Positions 1 to 10,424 of a stretch of DNA of 64,000 nucleotides are shown piece by piece. The DNA is from Methylobacterium sp. PvR107 (GTDB lineage: Bacteria > Pseudomonadota > Alphaproteobacteria > Rhizobiales > Beijerinckiaceae). The notes beneath the pieces were generated by a model. It had not been told where the DNA came from. It was given only the letters and a program-made list of their open reading frames with translations, and made no database searches. The stretch covers positions 3,300,001-3,364,000 of the forward strand of contig NZ_JAFIBW010000001.1 of NCBI RefSeq assembly GCF_017833295.1, written 5' to 3'. How positions within the stretch are numbered: the stretch's first letter is position 1; each line of letters begins with the position of its first letter. The translations under genes were made by a program, and so were the position numbers.

Positions 1-964
1 GCTCGTCCCGGTAGGCCGGAACGTCGCGTCCCTCCGAGGTGCCGGCCGTGTACTGGCCGCGCACCGCATCCTCCGGTGGGATCGGCCGCACCGCCTCGGC
101 GAGCTTCGCCTTCTCGGTGCGCACGGCCTCGGCGTCGAAGGAGTTCGGCGGCTCCATGCCGACCATGCAGAGCAGCTGGAACATGTGGTTCGGCACCATG
201 TCGCGCAGCGCCCCGGTCGGCTCGTAGAAGCCACCGCGCTCCTCGACGCCGACCGTCTCGGCGGCGGTGATCTGGATGCTGTCGATGTATTCCCGCCGCC
301 AGACCGGCTCCAGCAGCCCGTTGGCGAACCGGAACGCCATGATCGACTGCACCGTCTCCTTTCCGAGGAAATGGTCGATCCGGAAGAACTGGCTCTCGTC
401 GCCCTGTTTGAGGATCCGGGCATTGAGGGCCCGGGCCGAGTCGAGATCGGAGCCGAACGGCTTCTCGATGACCACGCGGCGGAAGCTGTCGCCCTCTTGG
501 CGGAGCAGCCCGGCCTGCCCGAGCCCGTCCACGATCGTCCCGAAGAAGCGGGCCGCCACCGCGCAGTAGAACACCGCGTTGCCGGTGACCCGCTGCTTCA
601 CGGCGGCGTAGGTCTCGGGCTTCTCGAAATCACCCTTGAGGTAGTGCAGGCGCTCGCGGATGAAGCCCCAGCTCGTCGGGTCGATATGGTCGGCGTGAAA
701 CTCGGAGGTCGGGTCCTTGCTGAACGCCTCCAGCGTCTGGGTGAGGTTTTCGCGGAGGGATTCGTCGGTGCCGTCGTTGTGGTCGATGCCGAGGATCGAG
801 AAGCCCTCGGCCAGGAGCCCGGCGCCCGCGAGGTTGTAGAGCGAGGGCATCAGCAGGCGCTTGGTCAGGTCGCCGCCGGCCCCGAAGATCACCAGCGTGC
901 AGGGCGGCGCCGGCTCGGTGCCGCAGGCTGCCGTGTCCTTGAGGGCTGTCGTCGGCTCGGCCAT
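1..964 (-). CDS. zwf: Glucose-6-phosphate dehydrogenase, 3' part beyond the left edge
   Basis: This enzyme oxidises glucose 6-phosphate to 6-phosphogluconolactone with NADP or NAD, the entry to the pentose phosphate and Entner-Doudoroff routes in the cytoplasm. About 321 residues are visible; roughly the last third lies outside the window. The nucleotide-binding motif GAGGDLTKR is at residues 28-36 and the substrate-binding motif RIDHFLGKE near residue 194. The family usually has Ser where the second Gly of GAGGD stands here. The ATG at 964 is preceded by AGTCAGGG. It is divergent from the metal exporter, with 116 bp between the starts that should hold both promoters. Identity is secure; the gene is incomplete only because of the window edge. 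Confidence 0.95.
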   Translation of the reverse strand, partial: MAEPTTALKDTAACGTEPAPPCTLVIFGAGGDLTKRLLMPSLYNLAGAGLLAEGFSILGIDHNDGTDESLRENLTQTLEAFSKDPTSEFHADHIDPTSWGFIRERLHYLKGDFEKPETYAAVKQRVTGNAVFYCAVAARFFGTIVDGLGQAGLLRQEGDSFRRVVIEKPFGSDLDSARALNARILKQGDESQFFRIDHFLGKETVQSIMAFRFANGLLEPVWRREYIDSIQITAAETVGVEERGGFYEPTGALRDMVPNHMFQLLCMVGMEPPNSFDAEAVRTEKAKLAEAVRPIPPEDAVRGQYTAGTSEGRDVPAYRDE

Positions 965-1080
965 CCCTGACTCCCGTGTGGCTGCGGTGCAGCAAACCGG
1001 CCTGACAACCCGCCGCGGCGAGGGCCGTTCCGGTGCCCGTTGGGCTATGCTGCGCCGAGTCTAGGATCAAGGAACCCCGC

Positions 1081-2064
1081 ATGCATACCCATTCCCTCGA
1101 ACCCTGGGCTCACAGCCACGTCTTCCTGGGCAACCGGCACGAGCGGCACGCGCGCCGGACCTGGGCGGTGGTCGGGCTGACCGCCGCCACCATGGTCGCC
1201 GAGATCATCGGCGGCACGTGGTTCGGCTCGATGGCGCTGGTCGCCGACGGCTGGCACATGTCGACCCATGCGGCCGCGCTCGGCATCGCCGCCCTCGCCT
1301 ATCATTTCGCCCGACGGCACGCGGAGGATCCCCGCTTCAGCTTCGGCACAGGCAAGTTCGGGGATCTGGCGGCCTTCGCCAGCGCGATCATCCTCGGGCT
1401 CATCGCGCTGCTGATCGGCGCCGAGAGCCTCGACCGTCTGCTGCACCCGGTGGCGATCGGCTTCGGGCCGGCGATCCCGATCGCCATCCTGGGGCTCGCC
1501 GTGAACGTCGCCAGCGTCTGGCTGCTCCACGACGATCACGACGACGACGAGGGTCACGGAGACCACGCCCACGGGGGACACGCCCACGGGGGACACGCTC
1601 ACGGGGGACATGGCGGACACGGCGGGCACGACACCAACTTCCGGGCCGCCTACATCCATGTGCTCGCCGACGCGCTCACCTCGGTCCTGGCCATCGCGGC
1701 CCTGCTCGGCGGGCGCTATCTCGGCCTCGCCTGGCTCGATCCGGCCATGGGGCTGGTCGGCACGGCGGTGATCCTGGCATGGTCGTGGAGCCTGCTCCGC
1801 ACGGCCGGCCTCGTGCTTCTCGATGCCCGGCCCTCGCCCGCCGCCACCCGGGAGATCCGGGAGCGGCTGGAGATTGACGGCGACCGGATCAGCGACCTGC
1901 ATCTCTGGCAGGTCGGGCCGGGCCACCGCGCCGCCGTGATCGCCCTCGTCAGCGACGATCCCCGGCCGCCGGCCCACTACAAGGCCCGGCTCGCCGGGGT
2001 GAGGGGACTGAGCCACGTCACCGTGGAGGTCCAGCCCTGCCCGGGGCATGCGGCATTGGCCTGA
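1081..2064 (+). CDS. dmeF: CDF-family divalent metal exporter, DmeF-like
   Basis: A 327-residue cation diffusion facilitator, a proton antiporter that exports divalent metals such as Co, Zn, Cd or Ni across the inner membrane. The N-terminal MHTHSLEPWAHSHVF is typical of the DmeF branch. Paired metal-site motifs are visible: DGWHMSTH in the second membrane segment and HVLAD in the fifth. Between them lies a His/Gly/Asp-rich cytoplasmic loop (about residues 151-184). I chose the ATG at 1081 because AAGGAA precedes it; an upstream in-frame start at 1033 would add 16 unconserved-looking residues. No DmeR-type repressor gene is adjacent. The metal is inferred, not shown. Confidence 0.88.
   Translation: MHTHSLEPWAHSHVFLGNRHERHARRTWAVVGLTAATMVAEIIGGTWFGSMALVADGWHMSTHAAALGIAALAYHFARRHAEDPRFSFGTGKFGDLAAFASAIILGLIALLIGAESLDRLLHPVAIGFGPAIPIAILGLAVNVASVWLLHDDHDDDEGHGDHAHGGHAHGGHAHGGHGGHGGHDTNFRAAYIHVLADALTSVLAIAALLGGRYLGLAWLDPAMGLVGTAVILAWSWSLLRTAGLVLLDARPSPAATREIRERLEIDGDRISDLHLWQVGPGHRAAVIALVSDDPRPPAHYKARLAGVRGLSHVTVEVQPCPGHAALA
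1566..1612 (+). repeat. 15-bp tandem repeat in the dmeF His-rich loop
   Basis: Three near-identical copies of a 15-bp unit (gcccacgggggacac) encode AHGGH three times in the metal-binding loop of the exporter. The third copy differs by one base. Such in-frame units can change copy number by slippage and so alter loop length. Confidence 0.85.
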
Positions 2065-2091
2065 GAACCGTCCGCGCCGTCCCGGTCTGCC

Positions 2092-3831
2092 CTACTCGTC
2101 CGGGCGGACCGCCTGACCGCCCCGGTCGATCGGCAGGCTCGGGCCCTTCAGCTCGGAATCGCTCGGCAAGGCGCGCACGTCCCAGCCGCCGCCGAGCGCC
2201 CGGATCAGCGTCACCGCCGCGGTGAAGCGGCTCAGCCGCACCTGAAGGGCGTTGACCTCGTTGGTCACCAGCAGGTTCTGCGCGGTCACAACGGTGGTGA
2301 AGTTCTGGGTGCCGGCCCGGTACTCGTTGAGGGTGATCTCCACGGCCTTGCGCGACAGGTCCACGGCGGTGTCCTGCGCCCCCTGCTGCTGGCCGAGGAT
2401 GCGCAACGCCGCCATCTGGTTCTCGACCTCCGCGAAGGCGGCCAACACCACCTGCCGGTAATTGGCCACCGCGGCGTCGTAGCCGGCCTCGGCCGAGCGC
2501 AAGGCCGCCGTGCGGGCGCCGCCGTCGAACAGCACCTCGCTGCCGGAGGCCGCCACCGACCAGACCTGATTGGCCGCCGAGAGCAGGCCGTTGCGGGTCG
2601 CCCCCGAGATGCCGCCCTGGGCCGAGATCGTCACGGTCGGGAAGAAGGCCGCCACCGCCACGCCGATACGCTCGCTCTGCGCCTGGACGAGCCGCTCGGC
2701 CTGGGCCACGTCCGGCCGGCGCTCCAGGAGATCGCCCGGGATCCCGACCGGTACCCCGGGGGGATTGCGCCCGATGCCGGCCACCGGGATCGACACCTCG
2801 GAGGGGGGCCGCCCGATCAGGGTGGCGATGGCGTTGACGTATTGCACCCGGGTCAGCCGCACCGCGATGGCCTGGGCCTGGATGGTCTGGACCTGGGTCT
2901 GGGCGGTGATCACGTCGGAGCGGGCCGCCACGCCGGCGGCGTACTGGTTCTCGGTGATCGCCAGGGTCTTCTTGAAGTTCTCGACATTCTCGTCGAGCAC
3001 CTTCTGCAGGGCATCCGCGTAGCGCACCGTCAGGTAATCGGCCGCGATCTCGGCCTGGATGGACAGGCGGGTCAGCGCGATCGTGGCGGCGTCGGATTGC
3101 GCCAGCGCCGCCTCGCTCTCGATGTTGCGGCGGGTGCCGCCGAACAGGTCGAGTTCCCAGCTCGCCTGGCCGATCAGCGCCACGTTGGTCCGCGTCGTGG
3201 TGCCGCTGCCGGTCCGGGTGATGCTCGGCGCGCCGATCACCGTCGGATACAGGGCGGCCTGCGCGGAGGCGACCAGCGCCCGGGCCTGCCGGTAATTCGC
3301 CACCGCCTGCCGGAGCGACTGGTTGTCGACATCGACCAGCCGGATCAGCCGGTCGAGCGTCGGATCCCGGAACACCCGCCACCAGTCGCCGCGCTCGACC
3401 GCATCGCTCGGACGGGCCTCGCGCCAGCCCTTCTTGCGCGCCGCGACATAGGCCGGGCTGTCCTCCCGGACACCGCCCTGCTTGTAGGCGAACGGCGTCT
3501 CCACGGAGGGCCGGGCATAATCGGGCCCGACCACGCAGCCGGCGAGGAGCGGGGCAGCGAGGAGGAGGGATGCGAAGGTGCGCGACGCTTTCCAACCTCC
3601 CTCTGCGGGGGAGGCTACCCTGCGCGGCAGGGGGGGAGAGGGGCAGCGCGACGGGGCAGGTTTCGGCGCCTGTGGCGACCTTTGCGGCACCGTCGCTCCC
3701 CTCTTGCGGGACTGCATCCCGGCCCGACCCTCGCCGACGCGCGGGCCACCCTCCCACGCAAAGGGGGGAGGAGGGGTGAGCGCGCGCGCGCTCATCGCCG
3801 CCGCTGTTTCACGTGAAACCTTAACCATCAT
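2092..3831 (-). CDS. NodT-family outer-membrane efflux lipoprotein with a repeat-derived N-terminal extension
   Basis: This is the TolC-like channel of the MdtABC-type pump. The canonical part starts at the lipobox LLAGC (Cys at residue 99 from the ATG at 3831), followed by VVGPDY, the usual NodT mature N-terminus, and two outer-membrane efflux domains. From that Cys the protein is 481 residues, the family's normal size. The ATG at 3831 overlaps the mdtC stop (ATGA), which suggests translational coupling. No start codon lies directly before the signal peptide. Residues about 18-79 are encoded by a copy of the ~190-bp dispersed element, so the signal peptide sits ~80 residues inside the frame. 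Met39, inside the element, is an alternative start. Whether the lipoprotein is still exported is uncertain. Confidence 0.85.
   Translation of the reverse strand: MMVKVSRETAAAMSARALTPPPPFAWEGGPRVGEGRAGMQSRKRGATVPQRSPQAPKPAPSRCPSPPLPRRVASPAEGGWKASRTFASLLLAAPLLAGCVVGPDYARPSVETPFAYKQGGVREDSPAYVAARKKGWREARPSDAVERGDWWRVFRDPTLDRLIRLVDVDNQSLRQAVANYRQARALVASAQAALYPTVIGAPSITRTGSGTTTRTNVALIGQASWELDLFGGTRRNIESEAALAQSDAATIALTRLSIQAEIAADYLTVRYADALQKVLDENVENFKKTLAITENQYAAGVAARSDVITAQTQVQTIQAQAIAVRLTRVQYVNAIATLIGRPPSEVSIPVAGIGRNPPGVPVGIPGDLLERRPDVAQAERLVQAQSERIGVAVAAFFPTVTISAQGGISGATRNGLLSAANQVWSVAASGSEVLFDGGARTAALRSAEAGYDAAVANYRQVVLAAFAEVENQMAALRILGQQQGAQDTAVDLSRKAVEITLNEYRAGTQNFTTVVTAQNLLVTNEVNALQVRLSRFTAAVTLIRALGGGWDVRALPSDSELKGPSLPIDRGGQAVRPDE
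3596..3780 (+). repeat. ~190-bp dispersed element, copy A (inside the nodT-type gene)
   Basis: Same family as the copies at 10425-10623 and 14642-14829. The left end (cctccctctgcgggggagg) is nearly the reverse complement of the right end (accctcccacgcaaaggg), so the element has inverted-repeat termini. A central dyad (gcgggactgcatcccg) is shared with the other copies. Read on the minus strand it is open in the nodT frame and encodes SRKRGATVPQRS, matching SRKRGATLPERS from copy C. Confidence 0.85.
3805..3820. promoter_or_regulatory. parS-like ParB-binding palindrome
   Basis: The 14-bp perfect palindrome gtttcacgtgaaac lies at 3806-3819. On the minus strand the 16-mer is GGTTTCACGTGAAACA, which matches the bacterial parS consensus TGTTTCACGTGAAACA at 15 of 16 positions. 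It lies within the first codons of the nodT-type gene (encoding VSRET) between the mdtC stop and repeat copy A. parS sites commonly sit inside genes. Function is inferred from sequence match only; no parA or parB gene is in the window. Confidence 0.62.
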
Positions 3832-6800
3832 TCCCCGGCCGGCAGCGCCGCTTCTCCGCCCCGTCCGGCGCGCCTGCGACGGTTGAGCACCCTGTGCCGG
3901 AGGCGATCGAGGGTGAGGTAGACGACGGGGGTGGTGTAGAGGGTCAGGATCTGGCTCACAATCAGGCCGCCGACGATGGCGATGCCGAGCGGCCGGCGCA
4001 GCTCCGCGCCCTCGCCGTTGGCCAGGATCAGCGGCACGGCGCCGAGCATGGCCGCCAGCGTCGTCATCATGATCGGCCGGAAGCGCAGGAGACAGGCGTC
4101 CCGGATCGCGTCCACGGGATTCGCGCCCCGGGTCCGCTCGGCGTCGATCGCCACGTCGATCATCATGATCGCGTTCTTCTTCACGATGCCGATCAGCAGG
4201 AAGACGGCGATCAGCGCGATGATGGTGAAGTCGGTGCCGGTCACCAGCAGGGCGAGCACCGCGCCGACGCCGGCCGAGGGCAGGGTCGAGAGGATCGTCA
4301 GCGGGTGCACGAAGCTCTCGTACAGGATCCCCAGCACGGCGTAGACCGCCAGGATCGCCGCCAGGATCAGCAGCGGCTGCCGCGAGGCCGAGGCGACGTA
4401 GTTCTTGGCCGCGCCGGCATACTCGCCGTGGATCGTGGCCGGCAGATGCAGGGAGGCCATCGCCCGGTCGATGGCCTCGGTGGCGTCCGACAGGCTCTTG
4501 CCCGGCGCGAGGTTGAACGAGATCGTGGTCGCCACGAACAGGCCCTGGTGGCTGACCTGCACGGGGGCGTTCCCCGGCTCGATCCGCGCGAAGGCCGAGA
4601 GCGGCACCATCGTCTCCTTGGCGGCCGAGACCGGGGCGCTCGACGAGGCGCCGCCCTTGGAGGCCGCGATCGCGTTGGAGGAGGCATTGCGGGCCGAGTC
4701 GGAGGCGATGGCGGCGGCATTCGACGCCGTGTCGGCCGTGCTGGCCGAAGCCGCCGCGGCCGCCGCGCCGGTGCTGCCGGAGGCGGCGCCGACCGCGCCG
4801 GTGCCGGTGGCGGCGCCCGCACTGGTGGCGGACGACGCGCTACCCGGGCTGCTCGTGCCGGTTGCCGCGTTGGTGTTGACGCTGCCGCCCGCCGCGACCG
4901 TGCCGGCGACCGCGTTGGTGGTCGCCGAGCCGGCCGCGTTGCCGCCGGAGGTCGAGACGTAGATCTGCTTGAGCGTCTCCGGCGTCTCCAGGTAGCGCGG
5001 CGCGATCTCCATCACGACGTGGTACTGGTTCAGCGGGTTGTAGATCGTCGAGACCTGGCGCTGGCCGAAGGCGTCGTAGAGGGTGTTGTCGATCTTGTTG
5101 GGGGTGATGCCGTAGCGGAACGCGGTCGCCCGGTCGATCACCACCCGGCTCTCCAGCCCGCCCTCCTGCTGGTCGGAGGTCACGTCCGCGAAGGTCGGGT
5201 CCTTCTGCAGGGCGGCGAGCAGCTTCGGGGCGGCGGCGAACAACTCCTCGGCGGTGTCGCCCTGGAGGGTGTACTGGTACTGTGCGAAGCTCTGGCGGCC
5301 GCCCATCTGCAGGTCCTGGCGGGGGAAGACGTAGAGCCGCGCGCCCGCAACCTGGGCGAGCTTCGGCCGCAGCCGCGCCATCACGGTGGAGATCGGCGCC
5401 CGCTCGCCCAGCGGCTTCAGCCCGACGAACACGTTGGCCGAGTTGGTGCCGCGCCCGCCTGTGAAGCCGACGACGCTCTCGACCGCCGGATCGGCGCCGA
5501 CGATCGCGGTCGCCTGCTTGAGCTTCTTCTCCATCGACTGGAACGAGATGCGCTGGTCGGCCTGGACGCCGCCCATCATCTGGCCGGTATCCTGCTCGGG
5601 GAAGAAGCCCTTCGGGACGATCACGTAGAGGTAGACATTGAGGCCGACCGTGGCGAGCAGGCTCAGCAGCACGAGGCGCGGATGGGCCAGCGCCACCGCG
5701 AGGGTCCGCGCGTAGGCGCCGAGCAGCCGGTTGAAGCCGCCCTCCAGGATCCGGATCAGCCAGTTCGGCCGGCGCCCTGCGGCGGGGGCGCCGTCCGGAC
5801 CGTGACCTTCGGCCCGCAGCAGCCGGGCGCACATCATCGGCGTCGTGGTGAGCGACAGCACCAGCGAGATCAGGATCGACAGCGACAGGGTGACGGAGAA
5901 TTCCTGGAAGATCCGGCCGACGAGGCCGCCCATCAGCAGGATCGGCAGGAACACCGCGATGAGCGACAGGCTCATCGAGATCACCGTGAAGCCGACCTCC
6001 CGGGCGCCGATCAAAGCCGCCTGGAGCCGGGGCTTGCCCTCCTCGATGTGCCGCTGGACGTTCTCCAGCACCACGATGGCGTCGTCGACCACGAAGCCGG
6101 TGCCGATGATCAGCGCGGTCAGCGACAGGATGTTGAGCGAGTAGCCGAGCAGGTACATCGCCGAGAAGGTGCCGATGATCGAGATCGGCACGGCGACCGC
6201 CGGGATCAGCGTGGCCCGCCAGGAGCGCAGGAAGCCGAACACCACCAGGATCACGAGGCCGACCGCCACCAGCAGCGTCTCCTCGGTGGCCGAGAGCGAG
6301 GCGCGGATCGTGGCGCTGCGGTCGCCCGTGAGCTTGATGTCGATGCCGCCGGGGAGCGCCGCGGTGATCTGCGGCAGCGCCTCCTTCACGGCGTTGATGG
6401 TCTCGACCACGTTGGCGCCGGGCTGCTTGTAGACGAACAGCAGCACGCCCGGCTCGCCGTTGACGATGCCGAGGTTGCGCTTGTCCTCGACCCCGTCGAG
6501 CACCTGGCCGACATCGGTGAGCTTCACCGCCGCGCCGTTGCGGTAGGCCACGATGATGTCGCGGTAGTCGGCGGCCTTGCGGCCCTGGTCGTTGGCGTAG
6601 AGCTGGTAGCGCCGGTCGCCGACGTCGATCTCGCCCTTGGGCGAGTTGGCATTGGCGGAGGCCAGAGCCGCTCGGATGCCTTCGAGGCCGATGCCGTAGT
6701 TGAACAGCGCCGTGGGATCGAGCTCGACCCGCACCGCCGGCAGGGACGAGCCGCCGATATCGACATTGCCGACGCCGGGCAGCTGCGACAGCTTCTGCTG

Positions 6801-7286
6801 CACCACGGTGGCGGCGGAATCGTAGACCTGGCCGCGGGTCAGGGTCTGCGAGGTCATGCCGAGGATGATGATCGGCGTGTCGGCCGGGTTGAACTTCCGG
6901 TAGGTCGGGTTCTGCCGGAGCGCCGCCGGCAGGTCGGCGCGCGCCGCGTTGATCGCCGCCTGGACGTCGCGGGCCGCCCCGTCGATGTCGCGGTTGAGGC
7001 CGAACAGCAGCACGATCCGGGTGGAGCCCAGGGTGTTGGTCGACGTCATCTCGTTGACGTCCGCGATGGCGCCGAGCCGCCGCTCGAGGGGCGCCGCCAC
7101 GGTGGCCGCCATGGTGTCGGGCGAGGCGCCGGCCATCTGCGCCTGGACGAGGATGACGGGGAAGTCGATCTGCGGCAGCGGCGCCACCGGCAGCTTCAGG
7201 AACGCGAACAGGCCGGCGAGCAGCACGCCGATCGTGAGCAGCGTGGTCGCGACCGGCCGCCGGATGAACGGCTCGGAGATGTTCAC
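3828..7286 (-). CDS. mdtC: RND multidrug transporter subunit, MdtC-like
   Basis: A 1152-residue inner-membrane proton/drug antiporter, second RND subunit of the operon. It begins [17 protein letters not shown] at a GTG (7284-7286) overlapping the mdtB stop (GTGA), which decides the start. Typical RND features are the N-terminal membrane helix, [16 protein letters not shown] with the proton-relay Asp pair in TM4, and the repeated second half with [18 protein letters not shown]. It is about 110 residues longer than MdtC homologues because of an Ala/Ser/Thr/Gly-rich stretch at about residues 780-890 in the second periplasmic loop, just before [13 protein letters not shown]. Its stop overlaps the nodT-type start. 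A heteromeric MdtB2C pump is inferred from the E. coli family. Confidence 0.93.
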   Translation of the reverse strand: MNISEPFIRRPVATTLLTIGVLLAGLFAFLKLPVAPLPQIDFPVILVQAQMAGASPDTMAATVAAPLERRLGAIADVNEMTSTNTLGSTRIVLLFGLNRDIDGAARDVQAAINAARADLPAALRQNPTYRKFNPADTPIIILGMTSQTLTRGQVYDSAATVVQQKLSQLPGVGNVDIGGSSLPAVRVELDPTALFNYGIGLEGIRAALASANANSPKGEIDVGDRRYQLYANDQGRKAADYRDIIVAYRNGAAVKLTDVGQVLDGVEDKRNLGIVNGEPGVLLFVYKQPGANVVETINAVKEALPQITAALPGGIDIKLTGDRSATIRASLSATEETLLVAVGLVILVVFGFLRSWRATLIPAVAVPISIIGTFSAMYLLGYSLNILSLTALIIGTGFVVDDAIVVLENVQRHIEEGKPRLQAALIGAREVGFTVISMSLSLIAVFLPILLMGGLVGRIFQEFSVTLSLSILISLVLSLTTTPMMCARLLRAEGHGPDGAPAAGRRPNWLIRILEGGFNRLLGAYARTLAVALAHPRLVLLSLLATVGLNVYLYVIVPKGFFPEQDTGQMMGGVQADQRISFQSMEKKLKQATAIVGADPAVESVVGFTGGRGTNSANVFVGLKPLGERAPISTVMARLRPKLAQVAGARLYVFPRQDLQMGGRQSFAQYQYTLQGDTAEELFAAAPKLLAALQKDPTFADVTSDQQEGGLESRVVIDRATAFRYGITPNKIDNTLYDAFGQRQVSTIYNPLNQYHVVMEIAPRYLETPETLKQIYVSTSGGNAAGSATTNAVAGTVAAGGSVNTNAATGTSSPGSASSATSAGAATGTGAVGAASGSTGAAAAAASASTADTASNAAAIASDSARNASSNAIAASKGGASSSAPVSAAKETMVPLSAFARIEPGNAPVQVSHQGLFVATTISFNLAPGKSLSDATEAIDRAMASLHLPATIHGEYAGAAKNYVASASRQPLLILAAILAVYAVLGILYESFVHPLTILSTLPSAGVGAVLALLVTGTDFTIIALIAVFLLIGIVKKNAIMMIDVAIDAERTRGANPVDAIRDACLLRFRPIMMTTLAAMLGAVPLILANGEGAELRRPLGIAIVGGLIVSQILTLYTTPVVYLTLDRLRHRVLNRRRRAGRGGEAALPAGE

Positions 7287-10200
7287 GGCAGCGCCTCGCC
7301 GGCCGCGAGGTCGGGCCCCCGCCGCCCGGAAATCCGCCGCTCCAGCCGGTCGAACGCCAGATAGATCACCGGCGTCGTGAACAGGGTCAGCACCTGGCTG
7401 ACGATCAGGCCGCCCGCGATGCAGATGCCGAGCGGCTGGCGCAATTCCGAGCCGACGCCGGTGCCGAGGATCAGCGGCACCGCGGCGAACAGGGCCGCCA
7501 GCGTCGTCATCAGGATCGGCCGGAAGCGCAGCAGGCAGGCCTGGAAGATCGCCTCGCGCGGCTCCAGCCCGTCCTCGCGCTCCGCCTGGAGCGCGAAGTC
7601 GATCATCATGATCGCGTTCTTCTTCACGATGCCGATCAAGAGCACGATGCCGATCACCGCGATGATGTCGAGCGACAGGCCGAACAGCATCAGGCCGAGC
7701 AGCGCCCCGATCCCCGCCGACGGCAGGGTCGAGAGGATCGTGATCGGGTGGATGAAGCTCTCGTAGAGCACGCCCAGAACGATGTAGACGGTCACGATCG
7801 CCGCCAGGACCAGGAACAGCTCGTTGCCGAGCGCCGATTGGAAGGCGAAGACCGAGCCCTGCGGCACCACCCGGAACGAGGGCGGCAGGCCGATCTCGGC
7901 CTTGACCTGGTCGATCGCCTCGACGCCCTGCCCGAGGGCGGCGCCCGGGGCGAGGTTGAACGACACCGTGGTGGCCGGGAACTGGCCGAGATGCGAGATC
8001 AGCAGCGGCGCCCGCCGCTCGCTGATCCGCGCCACCGCGGAGAGCGGCACCTGCCCGTTCGCCGCCGTGGAGGAGGGCAGGTAGATCGCCTCGAGGCTGC
8101 GCAGGGTCGTGTGCAGCTTCGGGTCGGCCTCCAGGATCACCCGGTACTGGTTCGACTGGGTGAAGATCGTCGAGATGATCCGCTGGCCGAAGGCGTCGTA
8201 GAGGGCGTTGTCGATGGTCGCCGGGGTGATGCCGTAGCGGCCGGCGGTGGGCCGGTCGATGGTCACGTAGGCGGCGAGCCCCTGGCCCTGGTGGTCGCTG
8301 GCCACGTCGGTGACCACGGGCGACTTCGCCAGCGCCTCGGTGAAGCGCGGCACCCAGGTCTCGAAATCGTCGATGTTCGGGCTCTCGAGGATCACCTGGT
8401 ACTGGGTCGCCGAGACCGCGGTGTCGATGGTCAGGTCCTGGACCGGCTGCATGTACAGCCGCATGCCGGGCTGGTTGGCGGCGGCTGCCGAGATCCGCCG
8501 GATGATCGCGCTGGCCGAGGCGGTGCGCTCCTCCCGGGGTTTCAGGTTGATCAGCATCCGGCCGGAATTGAGCGTGACGTTCTGGCCGTCGACCCCGATG
8601 AACGACGACAGGCTGGCGACGTCCGGATCCTTGAGGACGATCTCGGCCATGCGCTGCTGGCGCTCGGCCATCGCGGCGTAGGAGACCGACTGGTCGGCCT
8701 GCGTGATCCCCTGGATCACGCCCGTGTCCTGCACGGGGAAGAAGCCCTTGGGGATCACGACGAACAGGTAGGCGGTGAGCGCCAGCGTGCCCAGGGCCAC
8801 CAGGAGCGTCAGGCCCTGGTGGTCCAGCACCACCCGCAGCGAGCGGCCGTAGGAATCGATGGTGCCGTCGATGGCGCGGCGGCCGAGGCGGGCGATCGCG
8901 CCCTCCCGGCGGTGGCGGGGCTCGGCCTCGGGCACGTGCTTCAGGAGCCGCGCGCACAGCATCGGCACCAGGGTCAGCGACACCACCGCCGAGATGATGA
9001 TCGTGGCCGCCAGTGTGATGGCGAATTCGTGGAACAGCCGCCCGACCACGTCGCCCATGAACAGGAGCGGGATCAGCACGGCGATCAGCGAGACGGTGAG
9101 CGAGATGATGGTGAAGCCGATCTCGCGGGAGCCCTTGAGCGCCGCTTCGAGCGGCGAGTCGCCGGCCTCGACGTGGCGGGCGATGTTCTCGATCACCACG
9201 ATGGCGTCGTCGACCACGAAGCCGGTGGCGATGGTCAGCGCCATCAGCGACAGGTTGTCGAGGGAGAAGCCGTAGAGGTCCATCACCGACAGGGCGCCGA
9301 CCAGCGACAGCGGCACCGACAGGCTCGGGATCAGGGTCGCCGACAGGCTGCGCAGGAACAGGAAGATCACCAGCACCACGAGGGCGATGGCGAGGCCGAG
9401 CTCGAACTGCACGTCCTCCACGGAGGCGCGGATCGTGGTGGTCCGGTCGGTGAGCGGCGCCACCGCCACGGCGGCCGGCAGGCTCGCCTGCATCTGCGGC
9501 AGCAGCGACTTGATCTTGTCGACCGTGGCGATGACGTTGGCGCCCGGCTGGCGCTGGATGTTGAGGATCACCGCCGGCGTCGCGTCGGCCCAGGCGCCGA
9601 GCTTGGTGTTCTCCGGCCCCTCGACCACGTCGGCGACCTCCGAGAGCATCACCGGGGCGCCGTTGCGGTAGGCGATGATCGCCGAATCGTAGGCCTTCGG
9701 GTCGCGGATCTGGTCGTTGGCGTTGATCGCGTAGGATTGCTTGGGCCCGTCGATCGTGCCCTTGGGCGTGTTGACGTTGAGGTTGGTGATGGTCGTGCGC
9801 AGGTCGTCGATGTTCAGCCCGTAGGCGGCGAGCGCCCTTGCGTTGAACCGGACCCGCACGGACGGGCGCTGCCCCCCGGAGATGCTCACGAGGCCGACGC
9901 CCGCCACCTGGCTGATTTTCTGGGCGAGCCGCGACTCGGCGAGGTCGCGCACCTGGGTGAGCGGCAGGGTCTTGGAGGTCAGCGCCAGCGTCAGGACCGG
10001 CGCGTCGGCCGGGTTGACCTTGGCGTAGATCGGCGGCGCCGGCAGGTCGGAGGGCAGCAGGTTGCCGGCGGCGTTGATCGCCGCCTGGACCTGCTGCTCG
10101 GCGATGTCGAGGGACAGGTCCAGGCTGAACTGCAGGGTGATGACCGAGGCGCCCGCCGAGGATTGCGAGGTCATCTGGTTGAGGTTGGCGAGCTGACCGA

Positions 10201-10411
10201 ACTGCCGCTCCAGGGGGGCCGTGACCGAGGAGGTCATCACCTCGGGGCTCGCGCCCGGATAGAAGGTCTGGACCTGGATCGTCGGATAGTCGACCGCCGG
10301 CAGCGCCGAGACCGGCAGGTTCAGGTACGACACGCCGCCGACGATCAGGATCGCCAGCATCAGCAGCGTCGTGGCGACCGGGCGGAGGATGAAGAGGCGG
10401 GACGGGTTCAT
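7283..10411 (-). CDS. mdtB: RND multidrug transporter subunit, MdtB-like
   Basis: A 1042-residue RND antiporter of normal length. It starts [18 protein letters not shown] at the ATG 10409-10411, with GGAGAAGG about 12 bases upstream; the longer frame to 10594 only translates the repeat element. TM4 carries [15 protein letters not shown] and the second half [18 protein letters not shown]. It lies between the membrane-fusion gene and mdtC, and its stop overlaps the mdtC GTG start. In E. coli the MdtB subunits form the proton-coupled part of a heterotrimer with MdtC; the same is inferred here. Confidence 0.94.
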   Translation of the reverse strand: MNPSRLFILRPVATTLLMLAILIVGGVSYLNLPVSALPAVDYPTIQVQTFYPGASPEVMTSSVTAPLERQFGQLANLNQMTSQSSAGASVITLQFSLDLSLDIAEQQVQAAINAAGNLLPSDLPAPPIYAKVNPADAPVLTLALTSKTLPLTQVRDLAESRLAQKISQVAGVGLVSISGGQRPSVRVRFNARALAAYGLNIDDLRTTITNLNVNTPKGTIDGPKQSYAINANDQIRDPKAYDSAIIAYRNGAPVMLSEVADVVEGPENTKLGAWADATPAVILNIQRQPGANVIATVDKIKSLLPQMQASLPAAVAVAPLTDRTTTIRASVEDVQFELGLAIALVVLVIFLFLRSLSATLIPSLSVPLSLVGALSVMDLYGFSLDNLSLMALTIATGFVVDDAIVVIENIARHVEAGDSPLEAALKGSREIGFTIISLTVSLIAVLIPLLFMGDVVGRLFHEFAITLAATIIISAVVSLTLVPMLCARLLKHVPEAEPRHRREGAIARLGRRAIDGTIDSYGRSLRVVLDHQGLTLLVALGTLALTAYLFVVIPKGFFPVQDTGVIQGITQADQSVSYAAMAERQQRMAEIVLKDPDVASLSSFIGVDGQNVTLNSGRMLINLKPREERTASASAIIRRISAAAANQPGMRLYMQPVQDLTIDTAVSATQYQVILESPNIDDFETWVPRFTEALAKSPVVTDVASDHQGQGLAAYVTIDRPTAGRYGITPATIDNALYDAFGQRIISTIFTQSNQYRVILEADPKLHTTLRSLEAIYLPSSTAANGQVPLSAVARISERRAPLLISHLGQFPATTVSFNLAPGAALGQGVEAIDQVKAEIGLPPSFRVVPQGSVFAFQSALGNELFLVLAAIVTVYIVLGVLYESFIHPITILSTLPSAGIGALLGLMLFGLSLDIIAVIGIVLLIGIVKKNAIMMIDFALQAEREDGLEPREAIFQACLLRFRPILMTTLAALFAAVPLILGTGVGSELRQPLGICIAGGLIVSQVLTLFTTPVIYLAFDRLERRISGRRGPDLAAGEALP

Positions 10412-10424
10412 GACAGGCGCGCCT

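Noticed and set aside
1566..1612. A CRISPR-like array
   Set aside because: The units are contiguous 15-mers with no spacers and encode the His-rich loop of the exporter.
3894..7364. A 1156-codon plus-strand frame
   Set aside because: It is antisense to mdtC and has the Arg/Asp/His/Gln-rich composition typical of shadow frames in high-GC genes.
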